This document shows, in pieces, positions 1-12,688 of a DNA stretch of 64,000 nt (position 1 is its first letter; each line of letters begins with the position of its first letter). This DNA is from Klebsormidium nitens (lineage: Eukaryota; Streptophyta; Klebsormidiophyceae; Klebsormidiales; Klebsormidiaceae): NCBI GenBank assembly GCA_000708835.1, contig DF237080.1:62001-126000 (forward strand). Reading direction: 5' to 3'. The translations under genes and the position numbers were made by a program. Under the pieces are notes generated by a model. It was given only the letters and a program-made list of their open reading frames with translations, had not been told where the DNA came from and searched no databases.

Positions 1-2553
1 TGAGACAGGAAGCATTGGTGCTCTTGACTAAAGACTTGTGATTAGATTCAACACTGGCAACGCCAGTCTCATAACCGAGAATATGGAGTCAATGTCCTGA
101 GTGGCGTTGAATGAGAGTCAGTAGTCGGACTGTCTGATTCAGCTTCAAGGAACTAGAATGTTGAAGCGTTGTTTTTTTTGACTTCTTGAATGGACTTGAT
201 GTAACTTCGAAGCTTGTATTGGCCCCAGTACAAAAATACGAGGACATTGCTTCCAAACAAGCCGCCCGTTGATGGGGCCTCAACCCGGATCCTGGTAGAG
301 GCTTCTATCTCTCGAGCCAAAAGCCGGTGTAGGGCCTCGCGAACCGAAGATCGTGACCAAGAAACCGCCTAGCAAAGCTGCGAAGCAAGGAGGGCAGAGA
401 AAGAGGGGGTAAAAAATAGCAGTCCCGGACAATGAGACTGAAAGCGCAAGCGATGCAGAGGTTTCTGTCTCTGAAAGACAGGCCGCCTTCGAAAGTAGAG
501 TCTGAGCAACTCTGGAACCCCGCTGGAACCAATTACCGACTGAAAAGAGCAGTTTGGTTCAGTACTTTCAACGATAAGGACCACGCCGCAGTCCTGCGCA
601 GGTAGGGTTGAATAGGATTGAGTCGTGTTATGTTGACAGACTCGGCACGTTTAGCTGAACTGCGTGAAGATAGCTTCCAACGGATTACGAATTCAGATCA
701 GCATCGAACACAATTTGGACTCGATATGGACTTGATTCGGACCAGGGTCAGACAACCTAAACATCATGTGCGAAGCCGGGCTAAAAGTGTCTATCGGACA
801 ACGTTCTGTTTCCAAACCAAGTCCGAATCTGATCCGAAGATGATCCGAACTCGGTCCGAAGATGCTTCCATCACCTTGCGCCAGTCTGAAACGTGTCCAA
901 AGTGAGTCCGACCTGTCCGAACTCGATCCGAACCGCATACTACTTCGGATCTGCTTCGGACCTACTTCGGACAGAGGCTATCTCGCAGTCATGAGCTAAT
1001 TAGCCAGATCTAAGCTACATCATATTTTACCGGCGACTCTAACGGCGGCCTATAACCAGAACGCAAAACCTGACTCGCGGACGTCAGGTTCCGCTCAAAT
1101 CCGCGACGTGACCCGAATCCCGCCCATTTGGCGATCTGGCCCGACGTGCGTTTCCGGCTGATGATTTGTGTGTCCACTGAAGCTTGGAGGACACGATGAG
1201 GAGTGAACGGAAAACGCCATCATGCAGTCGCCGAGGTAAGAAAACAGCCCAGCACCGACGTCGGGTAACCCTCGGAATACTTTCGCTAAATAAGAATCAA
1301 ATTGCGGGCGATACTTCCGGAACGAAGTTCCGCTCCATGTTCGGAGAGCCGCAGGATTTATACGTTCTGGGTGATTCGAAAAACGTCACTCCTTGGTATC
1401 TTGGTATCAGTCGCTTGAGTGAGTGCAATCTCAGTCGAACTACTGTATACGGGGCATATTTACGAGCTGTCGGGTAATATTTCTGTCGCAATCAACTGAA
1501 TCAAGGAGCAAGTTATCAAGGTTTCCGAAACTCGTACTTGGCTGTTTGCCCGCTGTTTGAGCCGAGTAAACAAGCTTTCTAGATCGACGACGTGGCGTTG
1601 TCTCCGTTTTCCTTCAAAATCTGAGCGGGATCTTACTACGGGCTCTACTGTAGTACAATCACAGTAGATCGAGCTCGGAATCTGCGCGCAGCCGGCCAGG
1701 GTCGAAGTCGTCGCGCCGCGGGCGGGGCCGCGCGCGCGGCGCCGCGCAGGCTACGCTCGGCGCTGAGCTGAGCTCAGTCACCCACCTTCCTTGCACCTTC
1801 GTAAGTGCCCGGGGCCCGCTGTGATGTCAGCAGCTTGCTCATGGCACATGCCTTCCCACCGTCCGATCCAGAGATTCCGAGTTTAACAATCACCGTACCG
1901 AACAAGCGACGGCAAACGATTGCTTTCAGTCTCAGAGTGTACTGTTCATACCGGTACTAGGTACCTAGATGATGCCTGTGCAATTACAATTCAAACAGGC
2001 AGTACCTACGGTATTATCTACTGTGGTAGTGTGGTACCACAATGTACAGACGGAAACGAGTACAGCATATCCCTGGTCGCGCTGCACTGCTCATGAGCAG
2101 TGAGCACACGCAGCAGCAAGCGGACTCGGTCGGAAGGAACACATTGCATCATGCGTGACAGCCTTGTAAGGTGCTGCATTGGTTCTACTAGTGGCAGGGT
2201 CAACTGTGCAAGCGGTCTGCAGACTTCCGAGTCGTCGTCAGAGCACCTTGCAGACGTAGTTACTAAATTCAATTCCGCGCTGCTCACGTCCTACGGAGCA
2301 TTTGACGACCACACCAACGGAAATAGAGCCGCTGCTAAGGCAGCTGGACTCACGTTTGCAGCTAGCCACAGCTACTCTTGTACTCAGACCTCTTATGCAA
2401 GAGGTCTTCTTTGCATCCAGCTCCTCACCTGCTTTGAAGGTGTAAAGTGGGCGCCAGCGCAGAGCTTCTTGTTACACAGTGGACACCAAAATATCTGCAT
2501 CAACGAGAGCTTTGAAGTCGTTTTCACCGAGGCTGGCCAGCCGCCCTATCAGT
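1..2553. other. Non-coding left flank upstream of the multicopper oxidase
   Basis: No convincing exon was found on either strand. Open frames here are short, carry no recognisable domain and lack a consistent splice chain. About 820-975 is rich in a short degenerate repeat built on TCCGAA/TTCGGA. About 1680-1760 is a very GC-rich block (runs of GCGCGC and GGCCGG) some 0.8 kb before the first coding exon of the next gene, so it could be part of a promoter; that is only a guess from position and composition. An upstream gene could end before base 1. Confidence 0.6.
820..975. repeat. Degenerate short repeat, TCCGAA/TTCGGA type
   Basis: The motifs TCCGAA, GATCCGAA and CTTCGGA recur roughly every 8-20 bases across this stretch in both orientations, giving an irregular minisatellite-like texture. 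Coding potential is poor. It was seen by eye and the unit boundaries are not sharp. Confidence 0.45.
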
Positions 2554-5500
2554 ATGTTGTGGACTGTCGCCTTTGCCGTGACTCTCCTGAGCTCCGCCGC
2601 ACCGCTTGCGCGGGCGGAGGTGCAGACATACAACCTGACAGTGAAAAGCGAGGTCAGTTTTGCAAGGTTTTTTTTATTGTTTGGAGAAAAAGTGAGCAGT
2701 GGTCAGCTTCTTCGAGCAGCTAATCGAGCTGAATACTTGTCAGTTGTTCTTGCATGCTGAGAACTCTAGTGGGCAGCTCGAAACCAAGTTCAACAAGTCC
2801 AGTCTCGCGCCGAACCCAAATTAGACCAGGCCCATGCAGAAGATATTGAGCACAACCACTGGAAGCCAGATCACGTCTGCTGGCGTTTCCCATGAGCCTT
2901 ACAGTTGCACCGCTGACAACGCCGCACCTGTTACATGATAATGCTTTAACGAAGGGACTCATACGCCCCAAACTGAAAGCTGTACGTTCATGCTTTCAAC
3001 ATTACCAACTAGTGGTGGCTTCACTTTCTCATGTTGAAGTCTGGTTGTGAATCTGGCACCGTTCGAACAGTGAATCGACCCAAATCTGAGCGAACTTCTC
3101 AACGGCTTTGATAGACAGAATTCTTTGGTTGTTCTTCCTCAAGCCGACTGTCGCAGAAACTTAGAGCCTGGAACATGACCACTTCAGTCAACTCGCAATG
3201 TCTCTATTTTCCATGAGATCAGGTTCCCATGTTTCCTGCCGTAGCTCTGCACTGATCTTCTACTGTTCACAAACGCAGATTCGGTCCCCTGACTGCCTGG
3301 AGCGCCGTACGCTTACTGTGAATGGGCTCTTCCCTGGCCCCACAATCCGCATCAGATCTGGCGACACAGTTCTTGCCCACGTCACAAATGGAATGCCCAG
3401 TGAGGTGAGGTGAGGTGAGGGCCCAAACCCCTTTTGTGGTTGAAACGGCTTGGTCCGGGAGAGCTGTCCAAGATTCTTTCAATATCTGGTGCTTCCCATA
3501 AGATATCAGACTCAGACGATCGGCATTGGCATTGCTGGCCCTTGAGCTGGTTCTAAGGAAGCTTAAATGCAGCTGCCCACGTGTCAGAGTTTGAGCATCT
3601 GGCAAAGCACAAAGATTCGCATGGTCAAGCTACGCTTGGGAAAACCTCACACCTTAGCTACGGGCTGCTCAGCATTCAAACATCTGTAACCCCCATATTT
3701 ACTTGATGTGTGTGAAACGTTCTCCCCCGCAGGCGCTGACCATTCACTGGCACGGAATCAAGCAGAAGGGCACTCCCTGGATGGACGGGCCCGCTTTCAT
3801 CACGCAGGCAAGTCGCAAAACGATTCTGTGAGCCTCTACTAGTCACATTCTAAACGAGCGCGACACGCCAGCGCAGTTTCTTCCTGTGTCCGGCTGTGAA
3901 TGATGGTTTCCTTGAAATGAGTTGCTATGCAGACTTTTTTCAGTGACTGATCGGAACAGCCCACTCGTCATTGTCGCCAGCTCGCTCTCTATCCCTACAA
4001 AAGGCGTGTTATTGCAAACAACTTGTTCGCACTTTCTTGTGTTTTTGGTTGACCGCTCCTCACACCTTGATAGACACGACTGAGGGCTTTAAAAATCAGG
4101 ATCTTCATAAGTGTCTGGTGGCGACCCTTCCAAAGGACATCAGCGCGCACTGTGGCGAATATTTCCCGATTGGCGTTGCAGTGCCCGATTCTACCAGGGG
4201 AGACGTTCCTCTACAACTTTACTGTGCCCGACCAAGTGGGGACATTCTGGTAAGCGGATACTTTGAAGCCTGCAAGTTCTTTCTTTGGTGGCATTTAAAG
4301 CAAAGCCGTGATGACACGCGGCAGTGATTCAAGTAGCTTTCAAAACCCGTACTGAATTTAATGATAGCCGCTTCTTTTCTCGAGCTGGACGGCTAGAGAT
4401 GAAGTGAGGCTTGTATTACAAGATCCTTAAGGGCATCCTGCCGCTTTTATCACAAGCACTTGCCCAGCACTTGTCTGAAAACTTCCTCGACGAAATGCAT
4501 AGGCAGAGTTTGACACCCCAAAGTAGTCAGGCAGAAGGCATCAGGTCTTGGGTACGGGCAAAGTATTCTGATGTGGGCGGATTGCAGGTACCACGCGCAT
4601 CTCGGCATGGAGCGCGCCGCCGGCGCGTGGGGCCTCTTTATCGTCGACCCGCCTCTCGGACAGTCCGAGCCGTTCGCGTACGACCAAGAACTGGACATCA
4701 CTCTCGCCGACTGGTAGGGATCTCAGAACATCACGACGTACCTTTCTCTGACTATGTTGGAAGTTGACTGCTCTTGATGCACGGGCTTCGAAGCGTTCAA
4801 AGTCCTTCAAAGATTTAAAGATGGCACCCTTTGCATCTTTGGTGGTGCTTCCTATGCAGACTCTAAGTTTTGCGTTAAGCGAAGGAGCCTTGAAAAAACT
4901 CTTTTCGAAGCAGCGCTCAGAAATTGAGCTACTCGCATATCAAACTCCAGGGGATCCGGGAGTCTGCGCCACAGTGGGCTGGGGGAATGATATCGATCTC
5001 AGGCGCGACCAAACTTTAGAATGCCCTCAGATTGATCAGACTCCTCAAAGGGGCCAAATAGAGTATTTGTCCCTGACTGCCTCAAACCCGCAGGTACCAC
5101 ATGGACGAAATCTACTACGGGTACTATTTCCTGGCCGTCAACGGCGCTAACCCGCCCGCCAACTCGTTCCTGCTCAACGGCCGCGGCCAGTTCAACTGCA
5201 CGCCCGCCATCGAACGCACCGGCGGCTACGGCGACCTAGATCCGTACAAAGCGTGCAACGTGTCGAGCGCCGACTGCGGGCCGACCGTGCTCAAGGTGCA
5301 GGTGAGGGGTCTGACGTCACGCTGACGTTGCCAATATTCGCTGGCGTGGAGTTGCGGCGAATTCCACGTCGCCCGTCGGATAATTCTGTAGAGCAGCGTA
5401 AGGCAGAAGACGAATCTCGCTTTCGCGAATGAACGGAGGATAAACATGCCTTGCCATTGACGGGTCCAGTGATTGGATCACGCGTTATGAGCTTTTCGCT

Positions 5501-8500
5501 GCTTTCAGATCAACCGTTCTGCGGCGAATCTCTTTGACCGTCACCAGAGACTGCAGGGCCCTTCGGGACCTTTGCTTCCGACTTTTGACATGACGAAGTT
5601 CAACTTATCAATCTGCTACTGCTGCGCGACCCAAACTCTTCCACGATCAGGGCTCAAAGATTCGGATGCCTCAGCGTACAAGAGATCTAGAAGGGCGAAA
5701 TATCTGGCTTTCCGGTTAACGTTGGGTTCTCGATTAACGTTGGCTTTTCGGTTAATGTTGGCTTCCTTGAGACCCGCTGTAGAAGTCCAACAAAAAAAAT
5801 CACAACCCACTATGATGCGCGTGCTGTTGCAGCCAAACACGACGTACCGCGCACGGATCCTTAGCGGCGCTGCGCAGTCTTACATGCTCTTCTCCATTGA
5901 AAACCACACGCTGACGATCGTCCAGGCCGACGGGGGATACACAGGTACGTCTATAAGATTCCCGCTGCGCGTGGAATTACCGGCCCGGGGCTAGAGAATC
6001 TTGCTTGTGGTCTTGGTTCAGCAAAAACAGCGCGAAACAATGAAACAGTGTGTTGGGCGCTTATATTCCTGTCCGATCCCCTTTTGTAGTACAGAAGTCG
6101 TCACTTTCTTCCTCAAGAAAGCGACATGACTTTTCAAGCAACAGAAGACGACACGGAGTCTTGCAGCGCTAAGCACAGCCTTCACAGCATAAGGACGACA
6201 TAGGTGAGCATTCATCGCACTTTGCTGACGTCATGCTTGCCCGTGCGCAGAGCCGCGCAACGTCAGCGTGCTGGAGATTGCCTCGGGGCAGTCGTACTCG
6301 GTGCTGTTCACGACCAATCAAGCGCCCAACGCGTATTACGTCAGCGTGCGGAGCAAGTGGGAGACGCCCGGCTACTGCATGCAGGCGACCGGGACGGGCC
6401 AGTGTGAGCCTGCTGGTCGCCCTCCGGCAGAATCTTAGCGTCACCCCCAGACACACAAATCCTTTCTTTTATTTTTGTCCCCGCGTACTTCCACTTTTTG
6501 TTCCGGAAATTCGACTTGATTTCAGCTGCAGAATTGTCTTAAACTCACACCTTCCGCTGGTTCCGCTAAATTGCCTTAAGAGTCACGTTGAACAGGCTTG
6601 AGTCCGGTTGGGTGCCCATCTTATGCATCGAGCTGGTTGATTACTGCTGGTCAGGCACCGATTTTGAGCTTGGGTTGAGAAAGCAAAGCAACCAGTTCGT
6701 GTGTAGCTTGCTTTGCAGAGGACACCGTTTGCCGTGCCACAGCGATCGCACTGTCCTCGGTGATCCTTGTAAGGGCACGCTCGTGCTGGGCTTCAAAGCC
6801 CTCATACAACAAACACCTAATTACTGATTCTTTTGAAGTTCTGACGATATCCGTATACAACAAACACCTAATCACTATTTTTTTGAAGTTCTGACGATAT
6901 CCGCGTTTCCTTTTTCCAGGCCCCCACCTGACGGGCACCCTCCTCTACTCCAGCTCCGCCAACGCGGTCGCCCAAAACGCACCCCCGCCCAGCAGCCTGC
7001 AGTCGCAGGGGATCTCCTTCGGGGATCCCTCTGTCAACGCCTCCATCGCCTTCCAGAAGAACATCACCATGAACAAGGATTACGTCACGCCGCTGACGTG
7101 GCCGCCCACGCGCAACATCACCATCCTGACCAGCCTGGGAGCGGACCCGGACAGCCATCCCGTGTACGGACGTCCGATCGCGCTATCTGTCCCTGGCTTT
7201 TGAATCTCTGATTTTAGTTTTCACTTATTCTTTCGTGGGTTGTGATGTGATCGCCCATCAATGTGGTTGATTCTTGGTTCTGACGAAGTGCTGTTAATCA
7301 AAGCCTTTTTGCTTATTCTGTCTTTGCTTTCGTTGTGCACGGATAGAGATCACCGGACTGGGAGTATCGACTTTTAAAGTTGGTCCGCATATTCTTCTGC
7401 TTCGAGCTAAAGTAACCTAGGCTTGCTGCGTCCTGGCTACCTTCTATCAGGCGCATATGACTGCTTTGATTGCTTTGAGATGGCTTATTTTTGTATGTTG
7501 GCAGCGGGTTATGCCACCTCGTCATGCAAGTGTGTAATCCTTCTCCTGTGTGAATTATTTCAGTCCCCAAACCTTTCGTCCTGGACCGTGTTGGAATCTG
7601 CTTTGAAAGTGAGCGTTGCGCTCTCGGATGAGGATCAGGATGCCACCGATCTCTTGAAATTCTCAAACGCTCCTTTTCTGTTCTTCTCAAGGTGAGCGTA
7701 CCGACTCCTGCTGATCCCTCCTCCTCATGCTAACCCGCAGGTTTGCATTGAACGGGATCGAGGGAAGGGAGCCCGTTACGCCTCTTCTGATAGCTGAGTA
7801 CTACAACGTCTCAGACGGGATCGACAACACTGCACACGACACTTACCGTCCGGGAGACGAGACTTCGCTCTTGGTCGAGACCGCGCAAGGATTGCCGGTC
7901 TACCGCATCAACGGAAACGAGAGCGGAATGTCGTGCTACGGAACGGAGCTCGCTTCTGGAGCACCGACCGAAAGCTGGTTCTAGATTGAAGAATGTTACA
8001 TCAGCTTTCTTCTCGTTTATCTTGCTGTTGCTGTAAGATTTCCAGAACGCCCAGTGTCGATCAAAACCAGGGCCGGCGTCTCACCTGATGGGCAGCTGAA
8101 AGAGTCATGCGTCCCGCCTCCTTGCTCATCTCGACTCCCCCATGCATTGACACGCCTCTTTTCCGTCCATCCTCCTTCGCGACTTGGAGATCCTCGCAGC
8201 CTGCGAATATCGGTCAACCATCCCGTCACCAGTCCCGCAATCCCGCTGTGATCCGCCGTTCCGCTTTTCCGCGCAGTTCCGTTCTGATCGTGTTCCAAAA
8301 CTCGATGGTCACGACCCAGCAGTCCAACATGGCAATCAACGACACGTACCTGGCTCTGCTGCCCGTCGCCGTACCGCACGCGTGGCATCTTCAAGGCCAC
8401 GACTTCTGGGTCGTGGGCCAGGGTGAGGACACGTGTCCTGCTGGGTGGCTTTTCGAGTCCGCTTCCGAGGGGCTAACTTGAAGACGTTGCAGTTTAGGGC

Positions 8501-10281
8501 AGGGGCCACTGGCAGTGTATTGGCCATACTTCCGTTTGCCTGCACTTTTACCGTCAGAGCTTTCCCGAGCCGACTCGACTTGTAAAGATGAGCCACGTGT
8601 TTTCTTGTCTTTGGCTGGAAACCCTTGTGCTGTTTTCAAGGATGTGATGAACGGAGTGTCATTTGTCTACCCTTCAGCAGGGTTGATCACCGCCGCACAA
8701 AACTGCCTTTGATATGCTGCTGGACAGATTATTACCAAACTGTCATGATCATTCCAACTAGAGTACTCAACTTCGCTTTCTTTCAAGTAAGACCGCATGT
8801 TTTGAAGGTGGTCTTTCTGGCTGTCAACCTCAAACACGGCGACGGCTACAGTTCATTAGAGTTTCAATGCATCTCTGCATATTGGTGGCTCGTTCGGTTG
8901 CTCGGTTATATCCGGGTTCAAAGGTACTGCTGCAGACTCACAGTCTGGCAATCTGTCACATGAACTACTGCCGGCACTCCATAATGCATCAGGTTTTAGT
9001 TTCATTCCGACTCGTTAACACCGCAGGACGTGGCGTTTACGACGCGACGGAGAGCCCCAAGACCTTCAACCTGGTGAACCCCATTTACCGGAACACCGTC
9101 GCCCTTTATCCTCGCGCGTGGGCCGCGATCATGTTTAACGTAAGTCCCCCTTCACCTCATACTGATCTGGGGATGCGAGTGCGGATCCAGTGTCCCTGCC
9201 CAAAGGGAACACGTACGAAGGACAAAAGTCGCCGAGATAACGTCGTCTGGATTCCTAGTGTCTGATGTCTGGAGCGCCTCTCGCTGAAGAGGGAAGAGCC
9301 GACTGGTCGAACGGCTTTTCCATAGCCCGCAATCTGTCCGATTCCCGTCCCATTGCTGACTTGCCAACCGGACAGCCTTTAACTTGTTTCGCAGAGTACT
9401 ACTTACTAGGTTGCTCGGCAATTCAGTCGGAGCCGGTTCCCATGAACCAGTTCCTGCTCTCCGAGAACCGGCCTTGAAGCGGGCCTAGCTCCGGTTCGTC
9501 CGCCATTTTTTCCGCCGGGAGCGGAATGCTCCGATTCGGCCCCAGTTCCGCTCCACTTCGAAGCCAGGGCGCCCTTGAACACGACGAATCTAGCTGAAGC
9601 CATTTACACTTGCAGAGAGACCAAGGAAGAGGTTCTCAGTCATTCTGTTTGGTTCCCAATGCAGGCCGACAATCCGGGAGCGTGGTTCGTGCACTGCCAT
9701 CTCGACGCACATATGTGGGCAGACTCCCTCTTCGCTGCGATGCGCTTCTAAACTCCTGTGATCTGCTTTGATTCCCAACCGGTCCCTGCTTACAGCAGCC
9801 TTCGAGCAACCTGCCGGATTTAGATAGAAAGGGAAGTTTATATAGGCTTGTTTGTATACTGTCCGACAAGCCTCTGTAAGATCTGGCCGTTTCCCTGTTG
9901 GAGAAGCTCATTCGAAAAGATCAGATCGGACGAGCTTCTATAAGTTCTGGCCGTTACATTCGGAAAGGAGCTCAGATCCGACATGTCGACAGCTGGCCGT
10001 TCCGCTTTGAAAGAAACTCAGATCCGAGAAGCTTCTCCATAATCTGGCCGTTCCGCTTTGAAGAAGCTCAGATCCAAAAACTCGGTGGTCTCTGTTGGGA
10101 CTTCCGTGACACATGCGGACATGTGATCCTCCCATCTTCTCGAGGCTGATTGGACGTTTCTGCGCGCGCGCGCAGGTATGTGGGCATGCGCGTGGCCATC
10201 GTCGAGGACGCGGCCAACATTCCGCCGCCGCCGCCGGGCTATACCCTCTGCGGAAAGGCGCCCGGAACAGTTGTTGCTTAG
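2554..10281 (+). CDS. Secreted multicopper oxidase, ascorbate oxidase/laccase-like (604 aa, 14 exons)
   Basis: Exons: 2554-2652, 3279-3404, 3733-3807, 4182-4249, 4588-4713, 5094-5301, 5833-5944, 6251-6403, 6920-7163, 7741-7929, 8277-8422, 9027-9139, 9665-9714, 10176-10281; they total 1815 nt and close in frame. The family oxidises phenols or ascorbate at a type-1 copper and reduces O2 to water at a three-copper cluster. Residues 1-22 look like a signal peptide, so it is probably apoplastic. Three cupredoxin-like domains carry HWHG (H80, H82), WYHAH (H125, H127) and HCHLDAHMYVGM (H563, C564, H565, H569, axial M574). The axial Met resembles ascorbate oxidases. The third motif reads HAWHLQGH: Q506 replaces the His expected as a type-3 ligand. 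Intron 3 has a GC donor. The exon 10 end (7929) is the least certain junction. Substrate is not predictable. Confidence 0.9.
3400..3419 (+). repeat. Ladder of four overlapping GTGAG donor motifs at exon 2
   Basis: GTGAG occurs four times in a row at the 3' end of exon 2 of the multicopper oxidase. Only the donor at 3405 joins exon 3 in frame (GAG then GCG, leading into the HWHG motif). Use of the others would shift frame or add a stop, so slippage here would yield non-productive transcripts. Confidence 0.7.
5709..5763. repeat. 18-bp tandem repeat, about 3 units, in intron 6 of the multicopper oxidase
   Basis: Three diverged units built on GGTTAACGTTGG follow one another. It lies inside the intron and does not touch an exon. 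Confidence 0.65.
6804..6905. repeat. 51-bp direct tandem duplication next to the exon 9 acceptor
   Basis: Two adjacent copies (6804-6854 and 6855-6905) share ATACAACAAACACCTAAT and TTTGAAGTTCTGACGATATC with a few differences. The second copy ends about 14 bases before exon 9. It is a local duplication within intron 8 that has not reached the exon. Confidence 0.85.
9840..10085. repeat. Degenerate tandem repeat in intron 13 of the multicopper oxidase
   Basis: About five imperfect units of roughly 45-60 bp share TCTGGCCGTTCCGCTTTGAA and AGCTCAGATCC, with variable spacing. It fills the middle of the last intron and accounts for much of its length. Confidence 0.65.
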
Positions 10282-11763
10282 AGGAATGGCGGAAGCCGCC
10301 ACAGGGATCCTTGCGCGAGGAGGCAGATCTAATCGTTCCACTCAGAAGGAACACTTACTTAAAGTCTTCGTTTATATATCTGGTTTGGGGATGGTGATTC
10401 AAAGGGGGTTCCTGATCGGCGACCTTGGCCGGGCCCTGTAACCGACCGCTAGTCACAAGGCTGCAGTTTATAGCTGGTCACAATTATGCACGGCACGCAG
10501 ATGCTTGTCGTCTTTGTTACTTGCAAAGGTTCAAACGTTTAGGATGCAGCGCACGGCGGCTAAGGAATATGTTAATTTTGGGTTTGTGGTAACCGGTCAG
10601 CCGGGATGGTTGATCGGTTGCGATTTTTTGCGTCGACTTTGGAAGCAGCCGCATCCATTCAAAACTTTCTTACAGCCAGTATTGATTATTGAAGGGCTCA
10701 CGAGCGACAAGAGGTTCTCAGGACACTTACTTGGGAAGCTCTGTGGCTTGTAAGGAGGGCCATCAATAGGAACAACTTATAAACTTGTGCACGCGCAAGA
10801 GAGATTGCCTAGTCGTCCTTTCTTGTGGGCGCACTGTTACGTCATGTTTGCATGATCAGCTATTTGGACATCCCTCGTACTGTTACCCCTCGTGGTCAAG
10901 TCTGAAGAGCATACATTACCTTTGAGTGATGTACGTCCATTGATTTCACTGCGGCCAGCTATTCTCTGAAGTCGCTCCTGCAAGCCTGCTTCACAGTGAT
11001 GGCAGCCGGCGGTATACGTATGGGCGTTGCCCTTTTGGCTAAGCGCAGCGCCTCTTTCGACAGCTGCCGATCTCTGATTGGTCGGAAGGTTTGCTGGCAG
11101 ACCGGGCCAAAACCCACTGCATGGTAATACACGCAGCGGGTGTTGTAAATCGGTCTAAAATTCAAACTAGAATGTCCTCCCCCTTGGATGTTTTGCGATG
11201 AGGGGTTTAGTATGGGCTTAAGGATTTCTCGGTTTCGAAGCAAAAAATCTGCGGGGGTTAGTAGGGGGTTACTCGCTCAGGTTTCGATCTCGGTCAACGT
11301 GGTCAAACCGGTAAGAGTTTCGGCCAATAGGATCACGAATAAAAAAGCCTTACCGTTTTTGGAACATGTCATGTCAATAAGGGAGGCAAAGATTGACTGC
11401 CTCAGCTCGTATCCACATAGCGTGGGCCACAGTTGCACAACTCGGTGAATCCTTCTGCATGACTGTGTATGGCGCAGAAGGGTCTGCATGGGTTAGAAAC
11501 TTGCTGTATGGCCTGTGGACATAGCTTACTGCACACGTCATCCAGTGACTGTGCTGACGGTGGCGGTCTAGCCATGGCGCCGAGTCGAACTCAAACAGAA
11601 CACTGGCTGTCAAGCTCTTTGGCACCGTTTGGTCGAATCTTAAGATTTGGTAAAGTCGTAAGCACGAAGGAGCGCGGCGTCTCCTTGAAATGCGTACATG
11701 TAATCTAGAGGTAATCTACGTAGACGCATAGTTCTGTTGATCGAGCAGCTTGCAACTAGTGAC

Positions 11764-12010
11764 ACGTGCCATGTCAGACACGGGGTTCCCGTGCCATTGA
11801 ACGTCTCACTTCAGATCGTCAGATCGCCACTGAAAAGCTGTTGAACTGCATGATGTCAGGATGCGTCTCGCATTCAATTCGTTTCGCATCATGCCAGCCT
11901 GATTCAGGATCTTCAAAGTCGTGATTCAATCCTGTATCCTCGTCAGTTCAGAATCACAAACCCCGATGGGCAGTTGGCGCCTCAGGAACGTGCCACCTGA
12001 TGTGCCTGGT
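11764..12010 (+). repeat. Dispersed repeat, copy A
   Basis: This stretch matches 17370-17590 in the same orientation. Shared blocks include CGCCACTGAAAA, GTTGAACTGCATGA, GTCAGGATGCG, GTGATTCAAT and GGCGCCTCAGGAACGTGCCA, with small indels between them. No terminal repeats or coding capacity were seen, so it is an unclassified dispersed family. Confidence 0.8.
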
Positions 12011-12175
12011 AACTAGTATAGAAACATTTTTTGATGAAGCCCGAACTCCGAAATTGCTTGTTTCTGCGCCATCGACCCAGGTGCCTAAGCGTGTATAAAA
12101 AGAAGTGACCATGTGTAGTGCACCGAGGATTTCGAGACAGCGAGTATCCAGCCGCTGGAAGGCCATTGCCCGGGG

Positions 12176-12688
12176 TGGCAACTCCCGTTTTAAAACATGT
12201 CATGTGGGGGAGTAAAACACCCCGTTTGGCTTGCTTCGACCGTTTTAAAACCGTTTTAAAACGTTTTTAAATGGTTGAAAAGCGCCCCAAAGACGTTCTA
12301 TTTACGTTTTAAAGGCTAATCTTGGTTTTCGTGCACATATTACATCCATCCAGACTGAAAGCAATCAGCTTACCGCAAATAAAACCCGAATATGTCAAGC
12401 AGAAGGCAATTTAAAACGTTTTAGTTGTTTTGCTGTTTCTAAAACAGGAATATTTTGAGCCTCATCTTGGACGCACATGTCTTGCGGCTGTTTTTGTTGT
12501 TTTATTCTGTTTTAAAGTTGTTTTAAAATTCAAGGGGGGGTCCAATTTTAAAAATAAGGGGTGTTTTAGGCGCCTCTTGACGAGCTCTATCCGTTGGTTA
12601 TGAATAAAACCTCAGCGCTTTTGATTTTGTGCAGTTTTGAAAAAATAGGATGAATAAAACACGGGGTGTTTTAAAACTTGAGTTGCCA
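12176..12688. mobile_element. Putative non-autonomous DNA element (MITE-like) with 21-bp terminal inverted repeats
   Basis: The ends, 12176-12196 and the reverse complement of 12668-12688, agree at 19 of 21 positions; both read TGGCAACTC, two variable bases, then GTTTTAAAAC. The interior is AT-rich and repeats the palindrome GTTTTAAAAC and the subterminal word ACACCCCGT. No transposase frame is present, and no clean target-site duplication was found, although GGCCATTG occurs in both flanks. Length (513 bp) suits a MITE; the superfamily is undetermined. Confidence 0.6.

Noticed and set aside
1184-1477. A 97-codon plus-strand open frame
   Set aside because: No recognisable motif, no splice partners, and an overlapping antisense frame of similar length; length is within chance expectation.
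2100-2723. A 207-codon open frame overlapping the first exon of the multicopper oxidase
   Set aside because: It runs in a different frame from the signal-peptide exon starting at 2554 and has no recognisable domain; the multicopper oxidase reading explains the conserved sequence.
9718-9751. An in-frame stop at 9749-9751 as the end of the multicopper oxidase
   Set aside because: Splicing at 9714 to 10176 restores the conserved GMRVAIVEDAANI and PPPPPGY sequence that normally follows the last copper motif.
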